This document shows positions 32,726 to 44,690 of a stretch of 64,000 nt of DNA, one piece after another; within the stretch, counting starts at the first letter, position 1, and every line of letters begins with the position of its first letter. Under the pieces are notes generated by a model. That model was not told where the DNA came from, did no database searches, and worked only from the letters and a program-made list of their open reading frames with translations. The DNA lies in the NCBI GenBank assembly GCA_949710005.1, contig OX453275.1:19382507-19446506 (forward strand). The letters are read 5' to 3'. This DNA is from Ricordea florida. Lineage: Eukaryota; Cnidaria; Anthozoa; Corallimorpharia; Ricordeidae. A program made the position numbers and the translations under genes.

Positions 32726-33550
32726 GGGTGTCTCGAAAACACAGACCTCGAAAACACAGACCTCAGACCTCAGACCTAGAAAACACAGACCTCAGACCTC
32801 AGACCTCGAAAACACAGACCTCGAAAACACAGACCTCGAAAACACAGACCTTGCAAACAAAGACCTATATTAGGGAAAATACGTGTCGAAAATACTGTAA
32901 AATAAAAAATAACAACCTTCGCTAGCGTGCGAATTATGCCCGCTTTAAAATATAAATCCCTCAGTTCGCCTTTTCTATTTCTCTTGTAATTCGCTGTTTA
33001 GGAACTGTTTGTTGCTATGGCTTAAAATACCGTTCAAAAATGGTCTGGGGGATAACCGATACCGGAAATTCAATTACCGCGGTCGGAATTGGAAGCGCTT
33101 GTATCGACCTCGTTAATAACACCGATTCCCGGACCCGGAATTTCATTCCCGATGTCTGATTCTATTTCGACACTCGGAATCTCTCCGATTCGAAATTCAA
33201 TTCCCGATGTCGGAATATATATCGGGTCGAAAATTCCAGAAGTCGGAATCTGTCTCGATACGTGGGCGGAGTCTTGAATCTAATTCCCGATGCCGGAATA
33301 CGCCCGACGCCGTTTAACTTGAAAATTAGAAAAAGTGAAAATGTTGTAAGCGATTGTTATACGTCTATGTTTATGTTAAAACAACTCGTATTACACCGCT
33401 TTTGCCTCACGAATAAATCTTTTATTAAGAAAAAATGCATTTTACTGACTGTAGACTAAAAAGCTAGCTCGTGGCCCTCTTATACTTAACAACATGATGC
33501 TATAAAAAGTTGGTGCTATATAAAAACGATTTATTTGACAATCTTGATAG

Positions 33551-36500
33551 GTAGGAAAAAACAAAGACAGGCCTGCACGGACTCCCAATGTGGTTTTTGT
33601 GGTTGCGTCGCATTATCAAAAGCCTTCGTATTACAGTTTTGCTCTTACAAGCATGTCTTTTAGAGATTTACCTCTTTTGTAAGATATGATCGGAGGCTTT
33701 TTAAAAATTGTTTTCAGCAGAGGCTGATTTTCTATGGAACTCCAGTTTTCCATCACGATTTTGTTAAGAGTTTTTACTGCAGGGTGGTATGCAGTTACAA
33801 AAGGCAATATTCTCTCTGCCGTTTTTTGTTTTTGTGGTTTAAGAGCCGATTGTCTTGAGTCAAAGATTACCTCTGACAAGGACCTTTCTATATATTTCTT
33901 CGGATACCCGCGTGCTTCGAGGCGTTGTTTGAATTTTGTAAGGCACTCTTCAAATGTTGTTTTTGAAGAGTTTGTTCTAAGCAGTCGTACTGCTTCGCCT
34001 TTGATAAAGCCTCTTTTTACCCCTGGAGGGTGGCACGAAGTGAAATGGGTATATTGAAAGGTTTCGGTCGGCTTGTAGTGAGTTTTGATGTCCAGGATGG
34101 ATTTTGCTATGAATCTTTCTCCTTTGAACACAACTGTGTCAAGGAAAGTTATTTCGTTCTCTGATATTTCGGCTGTGAATTTTATTGTCGGGTGGAAGGT
34201 GTTAGCTTGTTGAATGAAACGATCCACTTCATTTCTTGTACAGTCCCAAAGGGAGAATACGTCATCAATGTAACGTTTCCATTCTCTTGGCTTGGTATTG
34301 TTTTGTTGAGTTAAATTTGTTTCAATCTCCGCCATGAATATATTTGCAAAAGACACTGCTGTCTTTGTGCCCATTGCGACACCATGGGTCTGGAGATAAT
34401 TTTTTCCATTGAACTCAAATGAGTTCTCTGTTAGGATTAAACCAAGCATATCCCTTAGATAGTGTGTGGGGATCGGAGGATCATAGTTATGGAACATCTC
34501 ATATGCTTTGCATACTATTTCTGTTCCCTCCTCTTGTGGTATATTCGTGTATAAGCTGGAAACATCCATTGTTACCAAAATTGTGTCTTCGCCTATCTTT
34601 GTTTTTTCTATAAAATTGATGAAATCAGTAGTATCCTTTATGTAGGATTGTTGTTTTTGTGCGATAGGCTGTAGCAATGTATCCACAAAAGAGGATATTC
34701 TTTCAGTAGGGCCGTCACAACCTGAGATGATCGGCCTTCCTACCATAATAGGTTTGTGGATTTTTGTAAGCGTGTAGAATACAGGAATTCTAGGCGGGCT
34801 GGTGGTTTGAGAAAGCCATTTTTTTGGTCATGACATCGATGTGTTTGCCCCGATGTAGTTCGTCAATGATTTTGTTGACCTTTGTTTGTGTGGTCTTTAC
34901 CAACGGTGCTCCGAGAGGTTTATAGTGCTCTCTATTCTCTAGTTGCACTTCAGCCTCGCGTATTTTGTTTGATTTATTCATGATGACCGTTGTTGTTCCT
35001 TTGTCCGCTTTTTTGAGATTTATGGCAGAGTTATTCTTAAGCTCTTTTAAAGCTGCTATCTCATTGCGTGACAAATTATTTTTGGGCTTATTGATTCTGA
35101 TGTCAGCTAGTTGTGTTTTGACACTTTCCAAATAGCTTTCAAGGGTTACGGATTGTTGAACCGGAGGCATCCAGTTTGATTTGACATGAAAAGGATGTGG
35201 TTCTTTATCTTGACCGTGAAATATGTATTGGAGGCGCATTCTTCTTGCGAATTGTTTAAAATCCTGCAAGAGTTGTCGCCTTATTATGTTTTTGTTAGTC
35301 ACCGGCGTTGGGATAAATTTAAGACCCCTTGATAGCACGTTGACTTGGTCGTCAGATAGTTGATGGATTGAAAGGTTTTTAAGGAATTTTCCATTTAATT
35401 CCCTTTCTTTGGCTGCCCGCCTTTTTCCAGAGGTGTTTCTACGGTTTTTGCGCCGTTTGTTTTTAGAGATACCCTTGCTGGTTTTGTGGCCAGCTTTCTT
35501 AGAGTCAGAGAACACACTGTGATAGTGTTTATCCTGTTCATTTGCAGAGTTTTTAAATACATGTGAACAGACGATTTTTTTTAAATCTGAGATCTGTTTC
35601 TGCAAATCGGCTAAATTTACATTGTTGTGGTTTACAATGTGGTTCGCCGATTGCGTTTCGTTGAAAGGTTGCCTTTTTACATGTTTGTTTCTGCGAGCAT
35701 GAGGTTGTGAAAATGCCCTTAGTTTTTGTCTTTGGCCGTCGAGCTTACGTTTGTGGAAGCGAGTTAAGGCATCAACCAGGTTTTGTTCAGCATCTAGTTT
35801 GATATCCTTAAGTTCTTTTTCAAATATGTTATCCGGCGTAATATTTGGTTTCGCCGTGTATCGCAAAGATTTCGGACAAGTCCGATTTGTTAGGTGTTCC
35901 TCTAATAGTCTTATAGAGTTTTCAGTCTTTGCTATTTTGTTCTCCACAGTTTTGTGATCCATATACTTTCGTTTTTGGCCTCGCTTCGGCAAGTTGGGTT
36001 TTGGCGGGCTGCTAGGCTTGTTGCTCGTTAGCAGACGGGTTTCCCTGTGTCCCTTTGGCGGGCTCTGGGTTGGTCTTGGTTGTGATGGCGGAGGGCTGTT
36101 CTCCGAATCGTTTTCTCCATCGGTGTTAAGCATTTCATCGTCGTCCTCATTTGGACGGTAGTCTGGTGTTTTCGGTGGAGCGATGTAATTGTTTATATCT
36201 AGTTCGTCTTCATCATTACTGGGATGGAGGTATTGTGTGTTTGAGTTATCGCACATGGTTGTTGCAACAGTTGCAGTGGCTACAACAGGACCGGCGGTTT
36301 CGACTCTTCGCGAGTCTCTTCAGCTGTTGTTTGAAAACAGACTGTGTTGCAAGTTGCTTTAGGGAAAGGCAGAGATGTTTTCTCAATTCCGTTCCCGTTA
36401 AAAAGACGGTTAGGCGACCTTTTTATATTCTGCTTTTTGCGGTTTAGGATCGAGTTTGCATTGCTCCTATTGGCCTCTTTTTTTTAAAAAAAGGGATGTT

Positions 36501-36780
36501 ATATCAGCCAATCAGGTGTCAGCGTTTTCGATCCAGACGGTCGAAAAATTGAGCTTGTGTTTGTTAGAAGGCCTATTTTACTGCATAATTCGCCTAAACG
36601 GCTAGTAGAACGCATACAAATGTTTTGTACGGCAATCCGCTCATATGTTGGAGTTCCCTTGGTAAGGGAAAAGGCTAAAAACCTTTCATGAGTTTTAAAA
36701 TTGCTCGTAACATTTGTGTATTGTGCGCATAAACTGATTATGCATGCTAGAGTGGTTCCACGAGGGACGGGGCCTATCTG
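33551..36780 (-). mobile_element. Penelope-like element, minus copy of an inverted pair
   Basis: ORF1-like frame 36256-34790 (488 codons) is rich in Lys/Arg/Asn and ends in the PLE N-terminal RT region (KNNLSRNEIAALKELKNNSA, KKADKGTTTVIMNKSNK). RT continues in another frame at 34786-33631 (371 codons from its first Met): TLTKIHKPIMVGRPI, VTMDVSSLYTNIP (A), QTHGVAMGTKTAVSFANIFM (B), WKRYIDDVFSLW (C), ENEITFLDTVVF. The two frames meet at a run of seven A residues (about 34814-34820). No GIY-YIG nuclease is visible before the stop. Upstream, 36984-36781 repeats the 3' end of the same element in the same orientation, as in PLE pseudo-LTRs. Confidence 0.88.
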
Positions 36781-36984
36781 GAAAATATCAATCTTGATAG
36801 GTAGGAAAAAACAAAGACAGGCCTGCACGGACTCTCAATGTGGTTTTTGTGGTTGCGTCGCATTATCAAAAGCCTTCGTATTACAGTTTTGCTCTTACAA
36901 GCATGTCTTTTAGAGATTTACCTCTTTTGTAAGATATGATCAGAGGCTTTTTAAAAATTGTTTTCAGCAGAGGCTGATTTTCTA
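36781..36984 (-). repeat. PLE 3'-end fragment acting as pseudo-LTR
   Basis: A direct copy of 33545-33748 with at least two substitutions (ctctcaatg for ctcccaatg, gatcag for gatcgg). It sits upstream of the minus PLE, the tandem arrangement known for Penelope elements, and abuts the plus PLE head to head at 36984/36985. Confidence 0.8.
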
Positions 36985-37091
36985 GACGACGATGAAATGC
37001 TTAACACCGATGGAGAAAACGATTCGGAGAACAGCCCTCCGCCATCACAACCAAGACCAACCCAGAGCCCGCCAAAGGGACACAGGGAAAC

Positions 37092-39036
37092 GTATGGGGC
37101 GCCGTTTGTAAATTTATTATTTGACCTATTTTTATGGGGCGCCGTTTGTAAATTTATTATTTGACCTATTTTGGGAGGATTTTCTTATGATTTACTTCAT
37201 TATTTATGATAATTTAGCTCAGTGGTTAAATTATCATAAATAGCCATTTTTACTCAAATTGGTTATTTCATATAACCAATTTTGTTTCCATTGGTTATTT
37301 GATAAAACCGATCTTGTTTCCCACTGGTTATTTGATAAAACCATTGTTGTGTTTTTGGTTATTTGATAAAACCATTTTTGAGTTTTTGGTTATATGATAT
37401 AACCAACGCGGCCACATTTGGTTATTTGATAAAACCATTTTATGCGCCGTTTCATGAAACTGGTTATATGAAATAACCAAAGTGTCAGGATGTTTGACAC
37501 TATCCAGATTTATCACTAGCATTCGTGACTTTGTTGACCCGCATACCGATCATGCAACTTTGAAATAATGGGCTATTCAAGATCTTGGCGGGAATTACTT
37601 AGTTTTACGACATCCATTCTATGTTGACGGGCGTGCCCGACTGCCAAGTTCGTGTTGTAGCCATTCTCACAGCTTTGCCCTCACGAGTATGTCTTGTAAA
37701 GAACGTCCTTTCTTATATAATTAAAAATTTGTTTTTGCAATGGTTGGCTTTCAATCAAATGCCAGTCTTTCACCGGATGAGTTGGTATTGTGGTACAAAA
37801 GGCAAGATTTGTTTGTTTTTCTTTGTGTTTTTGTTACAGGGCTTAATCTCTGTTTTCAAATTTCACTTCATAAAGTGTTTTTATATCAAACTCTCTGGGT
37901 GATCTCTGAGGTGTTGTCTGGAGTTTCTATCTCTGTCTTCAAACTGAATATTAGAGGAGTTTATTGTCAACAGCCTCAAGGCCCTCTCCCTTGATAAGAC
38001 CTTTTTTGACACATGGGGCGGTGACATGAAGAGTGATGCGTGTATTGGACGTTTCTGTCGGTTTGAAAGGAGTGCGCGCGTACATCTCGTACAGCTTTCT
38101 TTTGCCTTTGTTCACATTAGTATCCAAGAATGTTGTTTCTGCATCTGATATTTCGGCCGTGAATTTGATTGTAGGGTGATGTTTGTTAGCTTGTTCAATG
38201 AACTTTGTTATTTTTTCTCAGAGTGAGACTGAAACATTTCCAAACGAGTGCCGGGTATTGTTGCGCTTTGGCTTAGAATGTCTGTTTCAACTTTTGCCAT
38301 AAAGATTTTGGCCGCGGCGAAAGAGACTGCCATTTTGGTCCCAATAGCAGCACCACGTATCTGTTGGAGATCTGTAGATAATTCTTTCCGTTGAATTCAA
38401 ATGAGTTTCCTGTAGGATTAGCCTTAACTCTTGTTCGACTAGTGGTGTGGGGATAGGAGTTTTATTTTGGTGAAATGAAACTGCTGCAGCCGGATATTAC
38501 GAGGTCGTCGTTGTTGGCCACGGTAATACTAAAATACGCTTGAAGTCGATACCGCAGAAGTAACGATGCCGCGGAGAGCTACTGATGAAAACTAAGTAAT
38601 TCCCGCCAAGATCTTCAATAACCCATTGTTTCAACAAAGTCACGAATACTAGTGATAAATCTGGATAGTGTCAAACATCCTGACACTTTGGTTATTTCAT
38701 ATAACCAGTTTCATGAAACGGCGCATAAAATGGTTTTATCAAATAACCAAATGTGGCCGCGTTGGTTATATCATATAACCAAAAACTCAAAAATGGTTTT
38801 ATCAAATAACCAAAAACACAACAATGGTTTTATCAAATAACCAGTGGGAAACAAGATCGGTTTTATCAAATAACCAATGGAAACAAACTTGGTTATATGA
38901 AATAACCAATTTGAGTAAAAATGGTTATTTATGATAATTTAACCACTGAGCTAAATTATCATAAATAATGAAGCAAATCATAAGAAAATCCTCCCAAAAT
39001 AGGTCAAATAATAAATTTAAAAAGGCGCCCCATATA
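37092..39036. mobile_element. 1.9-kb foldback element inserted in the plus PLE, with palindromic iterons
   Basis: Flanked by GAAAC duplications (37087-37091 and 39037-39041); the ends share TATGGGGCGCC inverted. Arms (37092 to about 37606 and about 38588 to 39036) each carry seven 17-bp imperfect palindromes, GGTTATNTNATANAACC. In the left arm they start at 37261, 37293, 37326, 37357, 37388, 37420 and 37462, that is 31-33 bp apart except the last. A 37-bp unit near the left end is duplicated (37095-37170). The centre holds a diverged PLE fragment. No transposase is seen, so it is non-autonomous. Confidence 0.82.
37650..38470 (-). pseudogene. Diverged PLE RT fragment inside the foldback element
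   Basis: Short blocks match the flanking PLE on the minus strand: the end of RT (acgagtatgtcttgtaaaga), the cysteine-poor thumb (cttgataagaccttttttga), the FLDT region (gcatctgatatttcggccgt) and motif B (MAVSFAAAKIFMAK). No open frame survives. It is clearly older than the near-identical PLE pair around it. Confidence 0.65.
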
Positions 39037-41529
39037 GAAACCCGTCTGCTAACGAGCAACAAGCCTAGCAGCCCGCCAAAACCCAACTTGCCGAAGCGAG
39101 GCCAAAAACGAAAGTATATGGATCACAAAACTGTGGAGAACAAAATAGCAAAGACTGAAAACTCTATAAGACTATTAGAGGAACACCTAACAAATCGGAC
39201 TTGTCCGAAATCTTTGCGATACACGGCGAAACCAAATATTACGCCGGATAACATATTTGAAAAAGAACTTAAGGATATCAAACTAGATGCTGAACAAAAC
39301 CTGGTTGATGCCTTAACTCGCTTCCACAAACGTAAGCTCGACGGCCAAAGACAAAAACTAAGGGCATTTTCACAACCTCATGCTCGCAGAAACAAACATG
39401 TAAAAAGGCAACCTTTCAACGAAACGCAATCGGCGAACCACATTGTAAACCACAACAATGTAAATTTAGCCGATTTGCAGAAACAGATCTCAGATTTAAA
39501 AAAAATCGTCTGTTCACATGTATTTAAAAACTCTGCAAATGAACAGGATAAACACTATCACAGTGTGTTCTCTGACTCTAAGAAAGCTGGCCACAAAACC
39601 AGCAAGGGTATCTCTAAAAACAAACGGCGCAAAAACCGTAGAAACACCTCTGGAAAAAGGCGGGCAGCCAAAGAAAGGGAATTAAATGGAAAATTCCTTA
39701 AAAACCTTTCAATCCATCAACTATCTGACGACCAAGTCAACGTGCTATCAAGGGGTCTTAAATTTATCCCAACGCCGGTGACTAACAAAAACATAATAAG
39801 GCGACAACTCTTGCAGGATTTTAAACAATTCGCAAGAAGAATGCGCCTCCAATACATATTTCACGGTCAAGATAAAGAACCACATCCTTTTCATGTCAAA
39901 TCAAACTGGATGCCTCCGGTTCAACAATCCGTAACCCTTGAAAGCTATTTGGAAAGTGTCAAAACACAACTAGCTGACATCAGAATCAATAAGCCCAAAA
40001 ATAATTTGTCACGCAATGAGATAGCAGCTTTAAAAGAGCTTAAGAATAACTCTGCCATAAATCTCAAAAAAGCGGACAAAGGAACAACAACGGTCATCAT
40101 GAATAAATCAAACAAAATACGCGAGGCTGAAGTGCAACTAGAGAATAGAGAGCACTATAAACCTCTCGGAGCACCGTTGGTAAAGACCACACAAACAAAG
40201 GTCAACAAAATCATTGACGAACTACATCGGGGCAAACACATCGATGTCATGACCAAAAAAATGGCTTTCTCAAACCACCAGCCCGCCTAGAATTCCTGTA
40301 TTCTACACGCTTACAAAAATCCACAAACCTATTATGGTAGGAAGGCCGATCATCTCAGGTTGTGACGGCCCTACTGAAAGAATATCCTCTTTTGTGGATA
40401 CATTGCTACAGCCTATCGCACAAAAACAACAATCCTACATAAAGGATACTACTGATTTCATCAATTTTATAGAAAAAACAAAGATAGGCGAAGACACAAT
40501 TTTGGTAACAATGGATGTTTCCAGCTTATACACGAATATACCACAAGAGGAGGGAACAGAAATAGTATGCAAAGCATATGAGATGTTCCATAACTATGAT
40601 CCTCCGATCCCCACACACTATCTAAGGGATATGCTTGGTTTAATCCTAACAGAGAACTCATTTGAGTTCAATGGAAAAAATTATCTCCAGACCCATGGTG
40701 TCGCAATGGCCACAAAGACAGCAGTGTCTTTTGCAAATATATTCATGGCGGAGATTGAAACAAATTTAACTCAACAAAACAATACCAAGCCAAGAGAATG
40801 GAAACGTTACATTGATGACGTATTCTCCCTTTGGGACTGTACAAGAAATGAAGTGGATCGTTTCATTCAACAAGCTAACACCTTCCACCCGACAATAAAA
40901 TTCACAGCCGAAATATCAGAGAACGAAATAACTTTCCTTGACACAGTTGTGTTCAAAGGAGAAAGATTCATAGCAAAATCCATCCTGGACATCAAAACTC
41001 ACTACAAGCCGACCGAAACCTTTCAATATACCCATTTCACTTCGTGCCACCCTCCAGGGGTAAAAAGAGGCTTTATCAAAGGCGAAGCAGTACGACTGCT
41101 TAGAACAAACTCTTCAAAAACAACATTTGAAGAGTGCCTTACAAAATTCAAACAACGCCTCGAAGCACGCGGGTATCCGAAGAAATATATAGAAAGGTCC
41201 TTGTCAGAGGTAATCTTTGACTCAAGACAATCGGCTCTTAAACCACAAAAACAAAAAACGGCAGAGAGAATATTGCCTTTTGTAACTGCATACCACCCTG
41301 CAGTAAAAACTCTTAACAAAATCGTGATGGAAAACTGGAGTTCCATAGAAAATCAGCCTCTGCTGAAAACAATTTTTAAAAAGCCTCCGATCATATCTTA
41401 CAAAAGAGGTAAATCTCTAAAAGACATGCTTGTAAGAGCAAAACTGTAATACGAAGGCTTTTGATAATGCGACGCAACCACAAAAACCACATTGGGAGTC
41501 CGTGCAGGCCTGTCTTTGTTTTTTCCTAC

Positions 41530-41937
41530 GAAACTCTCTTCCTTAAGTCGAAACAGCACCTTCCTGAAATTCTCATTAGATAATTTAAGCCGGTAAAAGA
41601 ATTTCACAATTTCAAATTAACGCGTTACCTTTTCTACCATTATTCAGGCCCAAACAGTCTTTGGCATTTGGATGGCAATCATAAGCTGATAAGGTGAGAA
41701 TTATTATTCTTCGCACACTAGCTCCGCCTGAGCAGATGTTGAAAAATACTCAAGTTGTATACTACCATACTTTCAGTAACGTCTAACATATACTAGTGAA
41801 AAGGACATTAGTTGAAGTACCCATAAGATTTCCCCACGTTTACCTCTACAAAGGGGACGTGTCTATCAGAGGATGAGGACACCAAAAATGGTCACTTCTA
41901 TTAACTAGACACTTACAATGAAGTTCTTGGCACTCCA
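41530..41937. other. Spacer before the DDE gene; nothing recognised
   Basis: AT-rich; no element ends or exons were identified. Further exons of the downstream gene could lie here. Confidence 0.35.
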
Positions 41938-43004
41938 ATGAAATTTTCATTTTATTCAGTAATTAAACACACTTCAGATACAAATCGTTTGGAGGTCGCT
42001 CGTAGCAGTAATGCGTCATTAATGCTAAAAAGGAGAGCAACCTTCAAAGACACGGTGGGAGAGTTATGCGGTAATCGTCATGGTGACGAACCTGTATGGC
42101 AGGGTGTCTGCTTACCGGAGTATGAACAAGAGAGAATGATCATCCTCTCTTGGTAAGAAGTAATAAACAACTATTAAGTTTATTTCGAAATATCAAACAA
42201 TAAACAGGCCCAGTGTTCAGTGTTTTATAATTTTGCAGGTGGCGATTGGTTATCCATGGAGGAATCGATGGATATTCGAGATTGGTTGTGTATCTGAAGT
42301 GCACTGATAACAACAGGGCGTCGTCTGTTAGCGATTTGTTTCTTTCGGCCACGGAAGAATACTGTTGGCCTTCGAGAGTAAGGACAGACAAAGGGGGAGA
42401 AAACCAGGAAGTTAAAAGATTGATGCTGCAGAAACGAGGAGAAGGTCGCGGTAGCGTGTTACAAGGAAGCTCAGTTCATAATCAAAGAATAGAGCGCCTG
42501 TGGCGAGACATGCGGAAGATGGTTTCGGAGTACTTCAGGCGCCTATTTTATTTCCTAGAAAACAACGCCCTTCTGGACGCAGCAAACGAGGTCGACCTTT
42601 TGGCCCTACACTATGTATATATTCCAAGAATAAACGATAACCTAGACAGGTTTAGATCGGCCTGGAATAACCACAAATTATCGACAGAACATCAGAAAAC
42701 ACCGAATCAACTGTACATCCTGGGAATGTTGCAACTGTTTGGATCAGGATACACGCCTGTCAAGGACTTTTTCGAGAAGAACACAGTCCCAGAAGATTAC
42801 GGTGTCTCGGAGCCAGAGGTGACTGAACCCATAATACAGGCAGACAATGCACAAGTTGTTTTACCAGTAATTGCGGAGCTAATTTCTGAAGAATGTTTAG
42901 CTGATCTTCAGGCATCGATTCAGCCCCTCAGCCAAGATGGAAATCATGGCATTTCCTTATACCTGCAAGCGAAAGAAATCATTACTAGATACAACAGCGG
43001 TTAG
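41938..43004 (+). CDS. DDE integrase-core protein of a DNA transposon (two exons seen)
   Basis: Exon A (open from 41938, true start unknown) ends at 42152 with donor TCTTG then GTAAGA. Exon B runs 42239-43004 after tttttgcag-type acceptor ataattttgcag. The joined codons read SWWRLVIHGGIDGYSRLVVY. Catalytic residues visible: Asp in GGIDGYSR, Asp in RTDKGGEN, Glu in SVHNQRIERLWRDM; the spacing fits an rve-like integrase core. The C-terminal part (WNNHKLSTEHQKTPNQLYIL) is the family's usual tail. This family is multicopy in animal genomes and belongs to poorly described transposons. A paralogue with the same splice site is at 50239-50812. No frameshift in exon B, so the gene may be intact. Confidence 0.8.
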
Positions 43005-43689
43005 GTAGAAATGAGCGACCTTCAGTTGTGACTACGGAGTAACGCGATTGGTTACGAGCCGTAATCGTACTCCCAACTGAAGGTCCCTAATAGCTCGTGT
43101 CATCACCCACTCTATAGGAACCTAACAAAAGGGTATAAAACTGACGGAGTGTAGGCAAAAGAGCAGATTTGGTACTTCTATGGATTTCATTACAACCGTT
43201 TCGTTTCCGTCCGAAGAGAACCCCATCTTTTTTATGCCAGGAAGTCTTGTAATGGGTTGTGCACAAAATGTAATAGGGATGGGATGGGGAATGAATTCAA
43301 CTAAAGATCAACACCAGATGCCTTGTTAAACTCAAATAAGAAGACTCAGTCGGCGTCTATTTAAATCTCGTACATGTGGGCAAACGTATTTTTCTGTCTG
43401 TGTTTTGACTTGCTGACAGGAAAGATGTTGAAGCATTATTTCTTTTACTTAAAGATAACATTGTTTCAGTAATTAACACACCTGATTCCGGCGGTAACGT
43501 TGTGGTAGTTAGGGCTCTTCTTTCGTTTTAACAGTGAGTACGTACCGTAAAATCCCGGTTATAAGCCCTGGACTTACATATGAGGTTTCCTTATTTCGCA
43601 AGCGGAACTAGTATAATAATTATATTGACAAGAATGCGGAAGCATTGTATGTGTTTCTTCCCATTTAACATTCACGATTTTATCATATA
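43005..43689. other. Downstream spacer with a hairpin
   Basis: A hairpin with accttcagttg and its complement caactgaaggt (43018-43086) encloses an inner near-palindrome gtaacgcgattggttac. No gene is seen in the rest. Confidence 0.5.
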
Positions 43690-44174
43690 AATCGTTTTTA
43701 TATAGCACCAGCTTTTTATAGCATCATGTTGTTAAGTATAAGAGGGCCACGAGCTAGCTTTTTAGTCTATCAGTCAGTAAAATGCATTTTTTCTTAATAA
43801 AAGATTTATTCGTGAGGCAAAAGCGGTGTGATACGAGTTGTTTTGACATAAACATAGACGTATAACAATCGCTTACAACATTTTCACTTTTTCTAATTTT
43901 CAAGTTAAACGGCGTCAGGCGTATTCCGGCATCGGGAATTAAATTCAAGACTCCGCCCACGTATCGAGACAGATTCCGACTTCTGGAATTGTCGACCCGA
44001 TATTCCGACATCGGGAATTGAATTTCGAATCGGAGAGATTCCGAGTGTCGAAATAGAATCAGACATCGGGAATGAAATTCCGGGTCCGGGAATCGGTGTT
44101 ATTAACGAGGTCGATACAAGCGCTTCCAATTCCTACCGCGGTAATTGAATTTCCGGTATCGGTTATCCCCCAGA

Positions 44175-44268
44175 CCATTTTTGAACGGTATTTTAAGCCA
44201 TACTGGACCATTTTTGAACGGTATTTTAAGCCATACCAGACCATTTTTGAACGGTATTTTAAGCCATA
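44175..44268. repeat. Three tandem 33-bp units in the right arm
   Basis: gaccatttttgaacggtatt followed by ttaagccata, three times. In the left arm the corresponding unit occurs once (33008-33048), so the triplication arose after the arms formed. The flanking block 44040-44175 is also duplicated at 44275-44440. Confidence 0.85.
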
Positions 44269-44532
44269 ATATTCCGACATCACGAATTGAATTTCGATTC
44301 GGAGAGATTCCGAGTGTCGAAATAGAATCAGACATCGAGAATGAAATTCCGGGTCCGGGAATCGGTGTTATTACCGAGGTCGATACAAGCGCTTCCAATT
44401 CCGACCGCGGTAATTGAATTTCCGGTATCGGTTATCCCCCAGACCATTTTTGAACGGTAAGCTAGTAGTCTGTGTTTTCGAGGTCTGAGGTCTGAGGTCT
44501 GTGTTTTCGAGGTCTGTGTTTTCGAGACACCC

Positions 44533-44690
44533 CTCTACCCTTCGACCAATCCGGCATGGTTAGACCTGCCAGGGATCAAAGTCCCCACCGGCACAGCTCT
44601 CTGGGTCATTGAGACACACAAGCTCCACCACCTCGACAAGGTGTCAGCCCAAGGTGAAGCATTGGTCATTGGCTGACCAAAATTCGCAAA
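44533..44690 (-). mobile_element. Displaced 5' leader of the RTE-like LINE
   Basis: On the minus strand this GC-richer segment ends ggtcgaagggtagag, and the LINE body resumes at 32725 with aagggtggaggccagacg. The shared ten bases are the target-site duplication of the 11.8-kb element between them. Confidence 0.7.

Larger units (their letters stand above)
36985..41529 (+). mobile_element. Penelope-like element, plus copy of the inverted pair, split by a foldback element
   Basis: Segments 36985-37091 and 39037-41529 are the reverse complement of 36145-36039 and 36043-33551; the arm lengths are identical (2493 bp for the main part). The ORF1-like frame resumes at 39037 and runs to 40290. RT runs 40334-41449 with motifs SSLYTNIP, HGVAMATKTAVSF and RYIDDVFSLW. 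The RT translation differs from the minus copy at one residue (MATK for MGTK). The same seven-A frameshift is present. The copy is 5'-truncated at DDDEMLNTDGE. Confidence 0.88.
32726..44532. mobile_element. 11.8-kb foldback element with 10-bp target-site duplication (MULE-like)
   Basis: The ends are GGGTGTCTCGAAAACACAGA and its reverse complement, flanked by CTCCACCCTT (32716-32725) and CTCTACCCTT (44533-44542): a 10-bp duplication with one mismatch. The terminal arms (32726 to about 33531 and about 43690 to 44532) mirror each other. They are built of repeated ggtctgaggtctgtgttttc units and then many short blocks around attcc-cgatgtcgg-aat. The body holds an inverted PLE pair and a DDE integrase-like gene. 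TSD length fits Mutator-like elements; no MULE transposase is recognised, so the class is inference. Confidence 0.75.

Noticed and set aside
35751..35957. ORFs antisense to the PLE, duplicated at 39123-39329 (and similar at 33734, 34419, 40467, 41023)
   Set aside because: Shadows of the PLE reading frames; identical in both inverted copies for that reason.
37255..37480. CRISPR-like pattern of short repeats with regular spacers
   Set aside because: Repeats are only 17 bp and self-palindromic, the array is mirrored in the opposite arm of a foldback transposon, and the DNA is eukaryotic.
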